A DNA stretch of 64,000 nucleotides from NCBI RefSeq assembly GCF_000471905.2, contig NW_006499436.1, forward strand, positions 7,698,802 through 7,762,801, in the 5' to 3' direction. The notes under the pieces are model-generated. The model was not told where the DNA came from. It did not search any database and saw only the letters and a program-made list of their open reading frames with translations. This DNA comes from Amborella trichopoda. Its lineage: Eukaryota; Streptophyta; Magnoliopsida; Amborellales; Amborellaceae. Shown here piece after piece: positions 1 through 10,639 of the stretch (position 1 is its first letter; each line of letters opens with the position of its first letter). Made by a program: the position numbers and the translations under genes.

Positions 1-2217
1 AATAAGCCCATGTTTTGCTACTATGATCATCAATAAAGGTTAGAATGTACCAACTTTTTCCATGTGAGATGGGCTCAAGTGGTCCACAGACATCCGTATA
101 CACGAGTTGGAGAGGCTTTTGTGCTTTCCTTGATTTTCAACTCTTAAACCTTTCTCGATGTTGTTTTCCTACAATGCACCCTTCACATACCCCATCGGGT
201 TGCTTTACCATGGCAAACCATTCACCATTTTTGCTTTTGACAACAATTTCAAATCACCAAAATTAAGATGCCCAAAACAAAATGCCATAACCATGAATCA
301 TGATTCAAAATAGATTTGAGGCATTTCACATTTTCACTTTTGATATTCATGGGAAACATTCTATTCTGAGTCATAATCACTTTGGCAATTAAATTGTTTC
401 TTTGGTCCCTCAAGTGAAGGCTATTATTTTTCATAAAAATATTATAGCCTTTTCTAATAATTGCCCCACAATTAAAATGTTATTCTTCATATCCGGCACA
501 TAATATACATTGGAAATAAATTGATAACCACCTTTCTTCATTTTTATTAAAATTTTCCCTTTTCCTCTTAAAGGTCCTTTTGATAAGTCTCCAAATGTTA
601 CATGCCCATGACTTAATTCATTCAGTTCCACAAACAATTCCTTTCTAGCATACATGTGATTGCTTGCACCAATGTCAAGATACCTTGTATCCATTTGATT
701 ATCATTCTTATCATTATAAGCTAATAACAAAGTTGGTTCTTCCTCATCATTTTTCTTTTCAACAAAATTAGTTTTTCAAATCTATCATTTTGAGAACGAA
801 ATCTACACTCGGAACTATAATGGCCATATTTTTTACAATTATAACATTGAATAGTGGATTTTCCATACCTTGAATGATTGTATGGCCTTGAAAAATTACC
901 TCCTCCTCGTCCTCTTTAAGGTTGTGGGTGGTTTTGATCTCTCACACATCCATAGTTAAAGTTGCCTCTACCACGTCCTATCCTTCCATTGCCACAACCT
1001 CTTTGGCCTCTTCCTCCACGAGATTCTTCATTATCGTCATCCATTGCAAGCTTTGTTTGTAGTGCATGCTCCAAAGAGTTTTGAGTCCCTTTTTGCAATC
1101 TTTGTTCATGGGCTTGCAAAGAACTGATGAGTTGATCAATAGTCATAGCCTCTAAATTTTTTGATTCTTCAATGGCTACAACAATGTGCTCTTACTTACG
1201 ATCTAGTGATCGTAGTATTTTCTCCTTTACTCTTACATCATCTATAATTTCTCCATTTCTTCTTAATTGGTTTACAACAACCAAAATCCTTGAGAAGTAT
1301 TCCGAAATACTTTCGGATTCGTTCATCTTCAATGCCTCAAACTCGGCCCTAAGAGTTTATGGCGCACGTTTTTCACATTTTCTACTCCTTTGAAAGAATT
1401 TTGAAGAATCTCCCATACATTTTTTGAATTTTCAGCAGAAGAAATCTTTTCAAAAGTATTCTCATCAATTCCTTGGTACATAAGAAAGAGAACTTTCTTG
1501 TCCAACCTTCTCGACTCCTTTAGCACGCTTCTTTGATTTTGATCCAAAGCGGCTTCTTCTTGTGGGGTTGCCGATTCTACATACCCCTATTCAACAACAT
1601 CCCAAGCATCTTGAGACCCCAACAATGCCTTCATTTTAATACTCTAATTCTCATAGTCATCTTTGGTGAGAAGAGGAATTTGTGGTTGGATCAAGGGGAC
1701 CATTCATAAACACTTTCTAGCTCTGATACCACTTGTTAGAAAGGAGGGAGGAAGAAGGCTTACTTTTAGAATTTGTAATATGCACACAAAAGAGCTTAAT
1801 TCGACACAATTTCTTCATTCTACTTAAACAAAAACATAGTACATGTATATATAAACCACTTAGGAGCTTTCTAGACTCTTTCTATACCATTCTAGGGAAG
1901 TTTTCCCTCTTATAACTTACAACTTACATGCTTGGACGAAATTACATGAATAATCAAGAAATTTCTAGTCTTCACTCATTCCCAATTCAAATTTGCATGC
2001 ATTGCATGCTTTGGACTCATCTCTCTCAATCTTGGGACTCTTCTCTCTCAATCTTGAAATTCATCTCTCTCAATCTTGGAATTATGGTTTTGGAATTCAA
2101 CACAATTTTTTTACACCATTCCAAAAGTACCTTTAAAATAACTTTTCTAAAATGTCCCTTACATTTAAAACTAATATCCAAAATACCCTTGAAAGTTAAT
2201 CAAACTTATTTTTAACA
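1..2217 (-). mobile_element. Ty1/copia LTR retrotransposon, 5' half, fossil
   Basis: The minus strand carries copia coding remnants in the expected order. A gag region lies about 1140-1700. A basic, Gly/Arg-rich stretch with a zinc-knuckle-like part lies about 780-1140. A protease-like region with a D-x-G-A-S type active-site motif lies about 430-730. Downstream of the gag start (higher coordinates) is the complement of a tRNA-Met primer-binding site at 1720-1731, immediately next to an LTR at 1734-2217. The integrase, reverse transcriptase and second LTR would lie left of position 1, outside the window. The element is broken at several places and is read as a fossil. The order of parts and the primer site make the copia call firm; lineage is not resolved. 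Confidence 0.88.
1734..2217 (-). repeat. 5' LTR of the left-edge copia element
   Basis: This 484 bp LTR begins TGTTAGAAAG and ends TTTTTAACA on the plus strand, so it has the usual TG...CA ends with a short inverted terminus (TGTTA/TAACA). It directly abuts the primer-binding site at 1720-1731. Because the element lies on the minus strand this is its 5' LTR. The partner LTR is outside the window, so no age can be estimated. Confidence 0.85.
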
Positions 2218-2339
2218 ATATGGTCCACATTGTGCAAGAGGAATTTCAATATGAGGAAGGAAATGGATTAGATAACAAGTTAACTTTTTCAAAAAGAGAA
2301 CCTCAAGCAAGGAATGTAAATGTAGAGAGAAAGAGCGAC

Positions 2340-2565
2340 CTAGAGCCGGGAATGTAAGTTTTTTTGATAACTTCGATGAGAAGAGCTGCTTGCTCGCATT
2401 GGAGTTCAAATATATTTTTCCCTTCTTCAAAGCTGCTCCCAAAAGCCTTTCTTGAGATGACATCTGCAGATAAGTATTGGAGCTCGAGGAGCACATCCAT
2501 CTCCCTTTTCCCCTCTTCTCCAATCAACCTCTCGCATCTGTCCATCATCTCTTTGCAACTTTGAG
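2340..2565 (-). pseudogene. Cytochrome P450 (CYP72-like) exon remnant
   Basis: The minus strand encodes about 72 residues matching an internal exon of CYP72-family P450s, a plant microsomal monooxygenase family. Visible are SCKEMMDRCERLIGEEGKRE, then ELQYLSADVISRKAFGSSFE, then a segment ending KTYIPGSR. The family consensus reads similarly (LADVISRTAFGSSYEEG ... YIPGWR). The exon ends at a plausible 5' splice site (TCTAG then GTCGCT) at 2340/2339. Upstream of SCKEMM the frame meets a stop, consistent with an intron. The I-helix, ExxR and haem-binding cysteine segments are not in the window; the copia LTR starts only about 120 bp downstream, so the gene may continue left of that insertion. In the window it is one orphan exon, most likely a pseudogene or an interrupted gene. 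Confidence 0.8.
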
Positions 2566-2758
2566 TAAATTGCGGTCATATGTACATGTCAAACTCAAAA
2601 CGTAAGAAATAGTATCTTCCTCTCTAAAATCGCTCAATATTGCAAACAAGCGCAAACGACAACAAACCCCACTCTCTCTTGTAGCCTTGAGGGGGAGAGG
2701 TCAAGAGTTTCAGAGAGAGACATGAATTTTTGTAGATTTAGAGAGAGACATGAATTTT

Positions 2759-2966
2759 TGTAGAAAATAATTATGCCTCCACACAAATTTTGTGGTGATT
2801 CTTTCATTATATATATATATATATATATATGTAAGAGTAACAATGATGTAATATACACTTTTTTATCTTATCATATGTAATATACACTTTTTATTATAAG
2901 CAATATACACTTTTTTATCTTGTTGATTTCCTATCTTGTTACAATTTTTTAATTTTGTTTCTATTA
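2759..2966 (-). repeat. 3' LTR of TRIM-like element
   Basis: Left copy of the roughly 200 bp direct repeat. It contains an expanded (AT)n run at 2809-2830 that the right copy lacks, plus short repeated units built on the phrase AATATACACTTTT. Confidence 0.55.
2809..2830. repeat. (AT)n microsatellite
   Basis: Eleven uninterrupted AT dinucleotides inside the left LTR of the TRIM-like element. Confidence 0.95.
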
Positions 2967-3471
2967 CTCCCCTTCAAATTCAATTGGGGAAGCATTTGAA
3001 GTCCGAGTTTGAAACAAAGATCTTGAAGTAACGAGATATTTTGAAGATAGAAGCATTGATTGAGAAAGGTGAACGAAAGTTTCGATGCTATGGAAGATTC
3101 TTTTCTATGGGACGTGAAGACAAAACAACGGAGTTCATGTGATGAGCAACTAGAAGATGCCAAAAAGATACGCAAAAGAGGATTTGAGAGATGTGGAGGA
3201 AAAGAATGGAGGCAAAGAAAATTTACCAGACATGGAGGAAAAGGCAAGTTAATGAAAACTAAAGGATGCAAATACAAACGATGGGTAATGGGCTGCCAAG
3301 ATAACAAGACGAAGTCCTACTGCAGAGACGAATATTTTTTATTTTTTTTAAAAAAAATTTCCAATATGAATTTTCAAAACAAAACATGTAATGAAAGGAG
3401 AGTGAGAGACTTACTTTGGATTAAGTTGAGATTGGGGTCGATTATACTTTGATACCAGAGAGAGAAACTTT

Positions 3472-3665
3472 TGTATAAAATAATTGTGCCCCACACAAAT
3501 CTTGTGGTGGTTATTTCATTGTATATATAAAAGTAACAATAGTGTAATATATACTTTTCTATCTTGTCATATGCAGTATAAACTTTCTTATCTTGTTATA
3601 CGCAATATACAATTTCTTATGCTATTTTTCTATCTTGTTACAATTTTTGAATTTTGTTTTTATTA
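3472..3665 (-). repeat. 5' LTR of TRIM-like element
   Basis: Right copy of the repeat, 194 bp, sharing the start TGT(A)AAAATAATT and the end TTTTGTTT(C/T)TATTA with the left copy. It lies next to the primer-binding-like site at about 3448-3460. Confidence 0.55.
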
Positions 3666-5837
3666 AGATGAAAAAAGAATTGGAAAGCAGGACTAATGAT
3701 CCTTCTATGTCTGGCCCATCTCTCTTTTCAATGCTAATAGCTTGATTAATGGGGGTCGCGATGGCGTCTCGAAGTGACCAAATTTGTTCTGCCACTATGA
3801 CCAGCGGGACGATATGCAAATTTTGCCTGCAATCCCACTCTCCACTGTTAAACACCCTTGTATCATCTTTGTTTTATAAATACTGCAAATTTAGTCCAAA
3901 TTAAAGAGCAACCATGTCAAGCAAGACCGCCCTCTATATTGTAGTTCTTTAGGCGTTGATTCCAAAAACGTTTGGCCATGGTTTGTCCTAGTGTTCAAAG
4001 GCTTGGCAGAGCCAATTCGTCCTAGGCTTATGGTCAAAGCGAATTCTAGGGACCAACTTGCCCTAGTTAAAAATAAGTCTTCATGAACTCCCCTAGGGCT
4101 AAGTACTTGCCTCGACCGAGAAGTTACTCGGGCGAGTCCGAGTCCGACTTCGAGTCCAAGTCCATAGGGCCAAAAGCCCTAGAAAAATTTCAAAAATAGA
4201 AAAATATAAAAAAACAGAATAAAGTTAATAAATGTAAAATAAAACCAAACACAACCTTACAAGTTCCAAATAAACTTAAAAAGTATTACAAGGTTGATTT
4301 TTTAACACAACTAAATATTTAAATATTCAAAAAGAAGAAATTAAATTGGGGATTATGGCAAAAAACACTCACCAATCTTTATCCAAATTACATAAAAAAT
4401 TTATGCAATGTCGCAGTTTTTTAGGAATGTTTTTAAACTTTTTTATGTACCTCGAGTTGTACATACAACTCAGGGCCACTCTTGGTCGAGACTATGTGTA
4501 CTCGGCCGAGTCCCATAACACAGATAAAAATTTAAAAAGTCATAAATTTTGTTAAAAATCACTAATATATGATTTAGAAATATATTCTTATTATATGATC
4601 CAATTTTTTCTTTTTTTCCTTTTCCTCTTTAGATTTTTCTGAATTATTAAATAAAATTTTTAATAATTCATCTTTGATACACTTTGTTTTTTAGTTTTTG
4701 TAGCATCTTCTATTTTTAATAAATTTAAAATTTTATATTTTTCTCTTTTTTGAATTTATGGCATGTTTTATCGTTGGACAGGACTTGGGCGAGTCCGCTC
4801 AAACTCTACCGATTTACTGGGCTTGGGCCAATGCCAAATCCGAGGACCAAGCAAGATTCAAAATAGCGAATATTGTCATAATCATTGTACATTGTTCATG
4901 CCTTAACTAATCATTGTATTTTATAGGTCAATTTAATTCTCTTTGTTATTAATTTTTTTAGAAAAAGTGAAGAAAAAAAGAAAAGAAAAAAAAATCTCAT
5001 CATTTATGCAACTCAATTCCATTCCCAATTTTCTCTTTCCCTTCATTGAAGTGCATGTTTTCCAGATGTTCGTTCTCATGTCACCTATTTCCATTTTTTA
5101 TATCATGAAAAACCTATAAATTGGAAGTAATTTCATGCAACCGTTGTATCATAGTATAATGTAACCACATTTTTAAAAAATTATGTTTTTGGTATTTATA
5201 TGACTCAAAATTTTGCATACACACTCTCTTTATCTCAATAATCAATCTCAAAAAAAAAAAAAGGAGTTCAATTTAAATGGTAGATATGGTCAAAATGAAT
5301 CCCCACCAACAACGAATTTAGACCATTTATGTGGTGAATTTCAAGATCTTAGCCTTTAGAAACTCAAAAAAAAAAATTCCTTTTTTAACATTGTTTATCT
5401 AATGATAATAAAGCTATGTAAAAAATTTGGAAAAGAAAAAAGCCTTCCCAAACCTACATCTAAATATTTGCACAAAGTGGATGGCCTATGTTAGTTAGGC
5501 AAAAAAATGCTTTCTAGGTTCCGTTTTCAATTTTTTATTTTTTGTAATTGTTCATTAGAATGAATATTTCAAAATTTGAATCAAACAAATGATCCTAACA
5601 TGATTTTTGAATATTATTGAATCATATTACTATACAATCGTTGTATAACATCACTGCACAAATCTAAAACTAAAAATAAATTATCTTTGCATCAGCAGAA
5701 ATGATAACATTGCCCCAGTTCACAGAAATCGCTCCCGACCACCAGTTTTTTAATGTTCCTTTCTTTTGGACACTTTTTCCTGCTAAATTTATTTCTCAAA
5801 GTTCAAAGATGTTCAAAAAAAGATGACGGATATATTT
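3666..5837. other. AT-rich spacer without a recognised gene
   Basis: No gene is recognised. A minus-strand open frame at 3622-3855 (77 codons, partly overlapping the TRIM-like LTR) matches no family I know and has no clear promoter or splice context. At 4085-4165, 4450-4515 and 4780-4870 there are clusters of GAGTC/GGCGAGTC words in otherwise AT-rich DNA, resembling the subterminal repeats of hAT-like elements, but I could not define element ends. The rest is AT-rich with homopolymer runs. Confidence 0.5.
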
Positions 5838-6130
5838 GAGAGGAGTGTCTCTATATGACCCAATAATATATAACCCCACTTCTTGGCCATTCGATCTTAA
5901 TCGAACGGCTACGATTGCTCATACCCCAATATCATGTCAAACATTGTTTTACTTTTCATTTTTTTCTACAGAATATTTTTGGATGAAATTTGGCCATCCC
6001 ATCATAAAATTAGGGTGAACTTGAAAAAATAAAATAAAAATATTTTTTGTAAAAATAAATGACCAAAATGCCCCTACAATTTTCATGAGTATTCAACTAA
6101 TTTCTTATTATCATAATTTTTATTATTACT
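5838..6130 (-). mobile_element. Diverged copy of the 58094-58578 MITE family
   Basis: This stretch aligns by eye with the reverse complement of the right half of the MITE at 58094-58578. Both show a CTCTATA-like outer end, a run of TATATAAC, the word GCCATTCGATCT followed by GAACGGCTA or a near relative, a central TTTTTTCTACA, and an AAATG(C)CC-containing block. The opposite terminus is not evident, so this looks like a partial or much older copy. It is a non-coding DNA transposon relic. Confidence 0.5.
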
Positions 6131-7020
6131 TTTATCATGTGCACCCCTGTCAAATCTATGCATGTCTAAAATTTTGTCTCAAAATTATTTATAAAATAAA
6201 AATACTAATAATCTTTTGCAATCCCAAGATTGACTTTTCAAAAAAATAGAGAACCATTTGTAACTTAAAAGATGCTTCAAATCCATTCCCGTTCAAAGAG
6301 AGACTTTGAATCTTAATTCATGGGACTAATGTATCTAAAGTTTAAGAGCTACGAGGGATTATACCATTATTTATAAAACACCTCAAGGATTTCACAACCA
6401 GTAGCCCCAAAACTCTCTCTCTCGGGTCCATTACCGTCTTTTCTTTTCCCAAACCACCATATTCCAACAGGGTTTTGAAGCCCTCTATCTCTTTCGTCTT
6501 GCAGGCTTTGTCCAATCTCAATAGCACCTCCAAAACCCCATTACATGTTCATTTTCAGCTATAAATACAGAGGAAGTCAAAATAATTTTAGTGGGTTTTG
6601 GGGTTTTGATATTACTAAGCCATGCCTTCTCTCTCGGTGCGGATTCAATTGTTAGAAGAATGAGAAAGAATTTAGAGAGAGAAAGGCATCTCTCTTAGAA
6701 TTTTCAATGGTTATTTTCAGCCTTCAATAAGCGAAAGCATATTAATTTTAGGCGAGCATATTAATCTAAGGCGAGGTTTTTGGCCTTAATGATGAACCAG
6801 TCTCCCAAAAGAGACAAAGAGATGGGTGAAAGATTTTGTTTTGTTGGAGTGAGAAATTGAATAGCTTAATCTGGATTTAGATCTGATGTATACTATTCGG
6901 ATCCGAACCCGATCCGATGCATACTACTTGGATCCAGACTCAATTTAATCAACGTTCTTTTTGAGAGAGTGGCATTCATTGTTCACAGAAAAAAAATGCT
7001 CCTATTTGCAAAGACGGTTC
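6131..7020. other. Spacer with one unrecognised minus-strand open frame
   Basis: A minus-strand frame at 6342-6533 gives 63 codons (MEVLLRLDKACKTKEIEGF...) whose composition looks more protein-like than its surroundings, and sense sequence continues upstream without an obvious start. I do not recognise it; it may be an exon relic of a host gene. At 6880-6960 there are two near-repeats around GATCCGAACCCGATCCGATG. Nothing else is evident. Confidence 0.4.
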
Positions 7021-7697
7021 TGTTCGGTTTGGTGATAACTAAATCATACCCATGTTTTCTTCTAAAGATTAGGGTATTATGGAAAATAGAAATTTGACTT
7101 TCTTGAAAAACAAGAAAGTATCTTTATAAGAGAGTGAAAGATGACATGATACACATCCTTTTGAGGGTCACCCCTTTAAGGGTTTTGGGAATGCATCTCC
7201 AATATGGAGATGGGTCTCCAAGAGAGAGGAGAGAGAGGCGGTATTTTCATGAGTTTTGAGTTGGTTAACTTCCACTTATAGACATAGAAAATCTCTATAT
7301 TGCTCTCGATGTTATCTTTTCAATAGCGGCATTGTTGTGGGAAAGAGGTTGATCGACGGTATTGCTACGTCGGGATAAAGGGTTTAGAAGGAAAGATCGG
7401 TGATGATTTTTTATTTATGTTTAGAGATATATATTATCTCTTGTAACTCAAAAGTATAATATTCATTGTGATAGTAGATTTCTATTTGCCGAGGCCATGG
7501 ATATAGCCCTACGGGGTGAACCACGTAAATCGTGTGTAGTTATGGTGTGTTTTTTATATTTGTTTTATTTCTTGCACTCGATTTAAAGATGTATTCATCT
7601 GCTTCGCATTTAATCAATCATGTACACAATCTTGGGTGGGATCCTACTATTTGGGATTCCCGGTTCCGCAAGCTAAGGGGTTCGCGAGGACTATACA
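7021..7697 (+). repeat. 5' LTR of family B element
   Basis: 677 bp, TG...CA ends, aligned over its whole length with 7998-8699. Shared landmarks include GGGTCACCCCTTTAAGGGTT, a short palindrome, GGTTGATCGACGGTATTGCT and GGGGTGAACCACGTAAATCG. Confidence 0.82.
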
Positions 7698-7997
7698 ATT
7701 GGTATCAGAGTATAAAGTGTGTACGGGGCTAAGGCTTGTATTAAGAAAATGATAAATGGTGGAGTTTGATGGATATATGGTTTGAGGTGAAGAAATATAG
7801 AAGTAAAGTGTTTGTGAAAATTCCACAATAGAGGTAAGTTAGAAGAAATCAAGAAATATCTATGGTTTGAGATGGAGAAATATGAAGGCAAAGTGTTTGT
7901 AAAAATTCAATAAATAGACAAGTAAGAAGAATTCAAGAAATTTATTCAATGAAAGTTGTCAAGGCAATTATGGTGATTTTACTATCAAGGTGGAGAT

Positions 7998-8699
7998 TGT
8001 TGGGTTTGATGATAGCTAAATCACCATACCCATATTTTCTTCCAAAGATTAAGGTATTATGGAAAATAGAAAATTGACTTTCTTGAAAAGCAAGAAAGTG
8101 ATATCTTTATAAAAGAGTGAAGAATGACATAACACCCATCTTTTTGAGGGTCACCCCTTTAAGGGTTATGGGAATGCATCTCCATATCCAATATGGAGAT
8201 GGGTCTCCAAGAGAGAGAGACATGACCTCTGAGAGAGAGGCGGTATTCCCATGAGTTTTGAATTGGTTAACTTCCACTTGTAGAGAGAAAAAGTTTCTAG
8301 ATTTCTCTCGATGTTATCTTTCCGGCAGCGGCATTGCGGTGGGAAAGAGGTTGATCGACGGTATTGCTCAGTCGGGAGAGTGGGTTTAGAAGGGAAGATC
8401 GATGATGATTTTTTACCGATGTTTAGAGATGTGTATTATCTTTTGTAACTCAAAACTGTAATCTTCATTGTGATAGTGGATTTCTAGTTGCCGAGGCCAT
8501 AGTTGTAGCCCTATGGGGTGAACCACGTAAATCGTATGTTGTTATGATGTGCTTTTTATGTTTTTTTTATTTCTCGCATTCGATTTATAGTTGTATTCAT
8601 CTACTTCGCATTTAGTCAATCATGTACACGATCTTGAGTGAGATCCCGGTAATTGGAATTCTTGATTCCGTAAGCTAAGGGGTTCCCAAAACTACTACA
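7998..8699 (+). repeat. 3' LTR of family B element
   Basis: 702 bp copy of the 5' LTR, beginning TGTTGGG after the polypurine tract and ending ...ACTACTACA. It is slightly longer than its partner because of small insertions in the GA-rich middle. Confidence 0.82.
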
Positions 8700-8954
8700 A
8701 ATTCATCACACCCACAAAGCCTAAGTAACTATCACCTTTCCTCTTTCTGCATTCTTGAGAGATATTCTAATATCAATTTAAATCAAATGCTCACTCTCTC
8801 ATCTCTCTCTTCTCTACTTTTCTTTTTTGCTGTGTTTAGTTCTCTCTCCTTGCCCAATATAACCTACATTGTCACTCATCTTCTCTCTATAAACTCTCTA
8901 AATATGGTACTCTTTTTTTTTTCTTTTTTCTTTTTGTTTTTTGGCTATAGTTAG

Positions 8955-9655
8955 CCTAAGGCATTTAATGAAAAAATTTATGGTACTTTCTAGAACCACG
9001 CTTTTTTTGAATTTTTCTAATGATAGGATGAGCATCATTAGACAACTAAATTGATTAACTTAATTATATTAGCTTAATAAAAAATGTATAAATGGATTAG
9101 TTATTGATGCCTTTGGCATATTTTTCGGTTTTTAGAATTTTAAAATTTCAAAATTTTTAAACTTATCCATTTTTTTCACTCCGATTTTTTGAGACTAATC
9201 CATAGTTAGCAAGTCGGGGACTATCAATAAATCGGCTCACCATAAAATCGAAAATAAATCGTTTTTATTTTAAAAAGTCGGATAAAAAAATCGGGTAAAA
9301 AATACGGATCGGCGAAAATACTTCATATAAAGATATTGTTAATATATCGGATTAGGTTCAAAAAATCGGAGTCAAAAAATCGCATAAATTTATAATATTA
9401 GAAATTTTAAAATTCTAAAAAATATAGATTATGTCAAAGCCAACAATAACTAATTCATCTATAAAAACTTTACTAATATAATTAAGTCAATTAATTTAGA
9501 TGCCTCGTGACTTTGATGCAATCCTCCAATATTAAATACATAATTAACTAGTATATACCAAAAAAATTTGTACCATATAAATCTACCCACTAAATACCAA
9601 AAACAAATATACTACATAAATTTATTCATTAAATTCTTTAACATCACAACTACTT
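8955..9655. mobile_element. Large fold-back (MITE-like) element
   Basis: The two halves are imperfect inverted repeats. The left arm from about 8955 to 9165 matches the reverse complement of about 9400-9655. Landmarks are GCATTTAATG near 8957 against the complement near 9635, CTAAATTGATTAACTTAATT near 9045 against 9485-9505, and TTTTTAGAATTTTAAAATTTC near 9130 against 9400-9420. The central ~230 bp carries about nine AAATCGG-like words. No coding capacity is seen. The shape fits a non-autonomous DNA transposon; superfamily is not resolved because no clean target-site duplication was found. Confidence 0.65.
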
Positions 9656-10639
9656 GCATATACAAAAAATATATACGATTTTTGTTTTCTCATTACAAGC
9701 ATTTACCTATAGTATGGTCACACCATAGCCATGGATAAAGTTTTATGAATTTCTTTACTTGAAAAGAGGCTTGTAGAAATTTGGGTTTCATAGCTCTCTA
9801 TTTACGGTTTAGAGAGAGGAGGAAGAAGGAAGAGAGAGAAGAAGGTTACCGTTTAAAGAGAGGAGAAAGAAGGAAGAGACGATAATGGGCTGGGCTCATA
9901 GCCAGGGTTTATAAAAACAGAAGGAAGAAGGAAGAGGTCATGGGCTTCACAAACCCTAATAAAAGAGGCCCTAACTGATTTTTCGAAAGAGAAAAGAAAG
10001 ATGGGATCTTGATTTGGGATAGTTTGAAGAGGGTTTTTCTCTCTGATTTGAGATGTTGTTTGAGAGAACGCCCTAATTATATTGATTTGTCAAGAGGTCT
10101 TAACTTATTTTAGAGAGAGAAAGAGAAGAGGGTTTTCCGGTTTCTTGGGGAAACAACAAGCAGAGCTAAAGGATTAGGTTTGGCGACTAATCCTATATGT
10201 ACAATTGCTTGCTCCTGTAAGTTTACAATTTACACTATATTGTTTATCTTTGTTATCACATAATCAAAAGCAAAATATTGATTACTTTGTCATGTAGTCA
10301 CACTCTATGCTTCTCATTCATTAGTAAAAGACTATGTTTTGACCTCTAATTTGTGCCATAAACGGTATTTCAATAAAAGCAATTATCACAAATAATCACA
10401 TAAATATGCATGTATATGATTTTCTTTACCCGATGATTCACTTTACAAAATGATTTGCTAGAAACAGTATTTCATTTACACAATAATTTTCCATAATAAC
10501 ATTGATATCTGCATCTATTTGTTTAAGTTTTTAAAAAAAAGGGGAAAAAAAAAATTATACCTTCAATCTGCAACTGTGGCTTTGAAGAACATAGTGGGGA
10601 TAAAAATTTCTATTTAAGGTCTCTTTTTAAATAAAATTT
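9656..10639. other. AT-rich and GA-rich spacer
   Basis: No gene is recognised. 9780-10140 is rich in GAGAGAGGA and AAGGAAGA words, a purine-rich low-complexity tract. The remainder is AT-rich. Confidence 0.5.

Larger units (their letters stand above)
2759..3665 (-). mobile_element. Small non-coding LTR element (TRIM-like), fossil
   Basis: Two direct repeats of about 200 bp (2759-2966 and 3472-3665) flank about 505 bp with no recognised coding. Read on the minus strand, the inner edge of the right repeat is followed within 15 bases by TGGTATCAAAG, a tRNA-Met type primer-binding site. The inner edge of the left repeat is preceded by a purine tract (GAAGGGGA). LTR, primer site, purine tract and LTR in that order are what a terminal-repeat retrotransposon in miniature shows. 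The outer ends are not clean TG...CA and I see no clear target-site duplication, so the boundaries are approximate. Confidence 0.6.
7021..8699 (+). mobile_element. Non-autonomous LTR element with 0.3 kb interior (family B)
   Basis: Two long direct repeats, 7021-7697 and 7998-8699, flank only about 300 bp. The first repeat ends ...CTATACA and is followed two bases later by TGGTATCAGAG, a tRNA-Met primer-binding site (7700-7710). The second repeat is preceded by the purine-rich CAAGGTGGAGATT and begins TGTTGGG, the junction typical of copia elements. The interior has no recognisable gag or pol, so the element would depend on a relative for movement. By eye the LTRs differ at roughly one site in ten, suggesting an insertion several million years old at usual plant rates. 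Flanks (GGTTC / AATTC) share three of five bases as a possible decayed target-site duplication. Confidence 0.82.

Noticed and set aside
1715-1735. tRNA-like words (GCTCTGATACCA and similar) here and at 7700, 27594, 53570
   Set aside because: They are primer-binding sites of LTR elements; no cloverleaf surrounds them.
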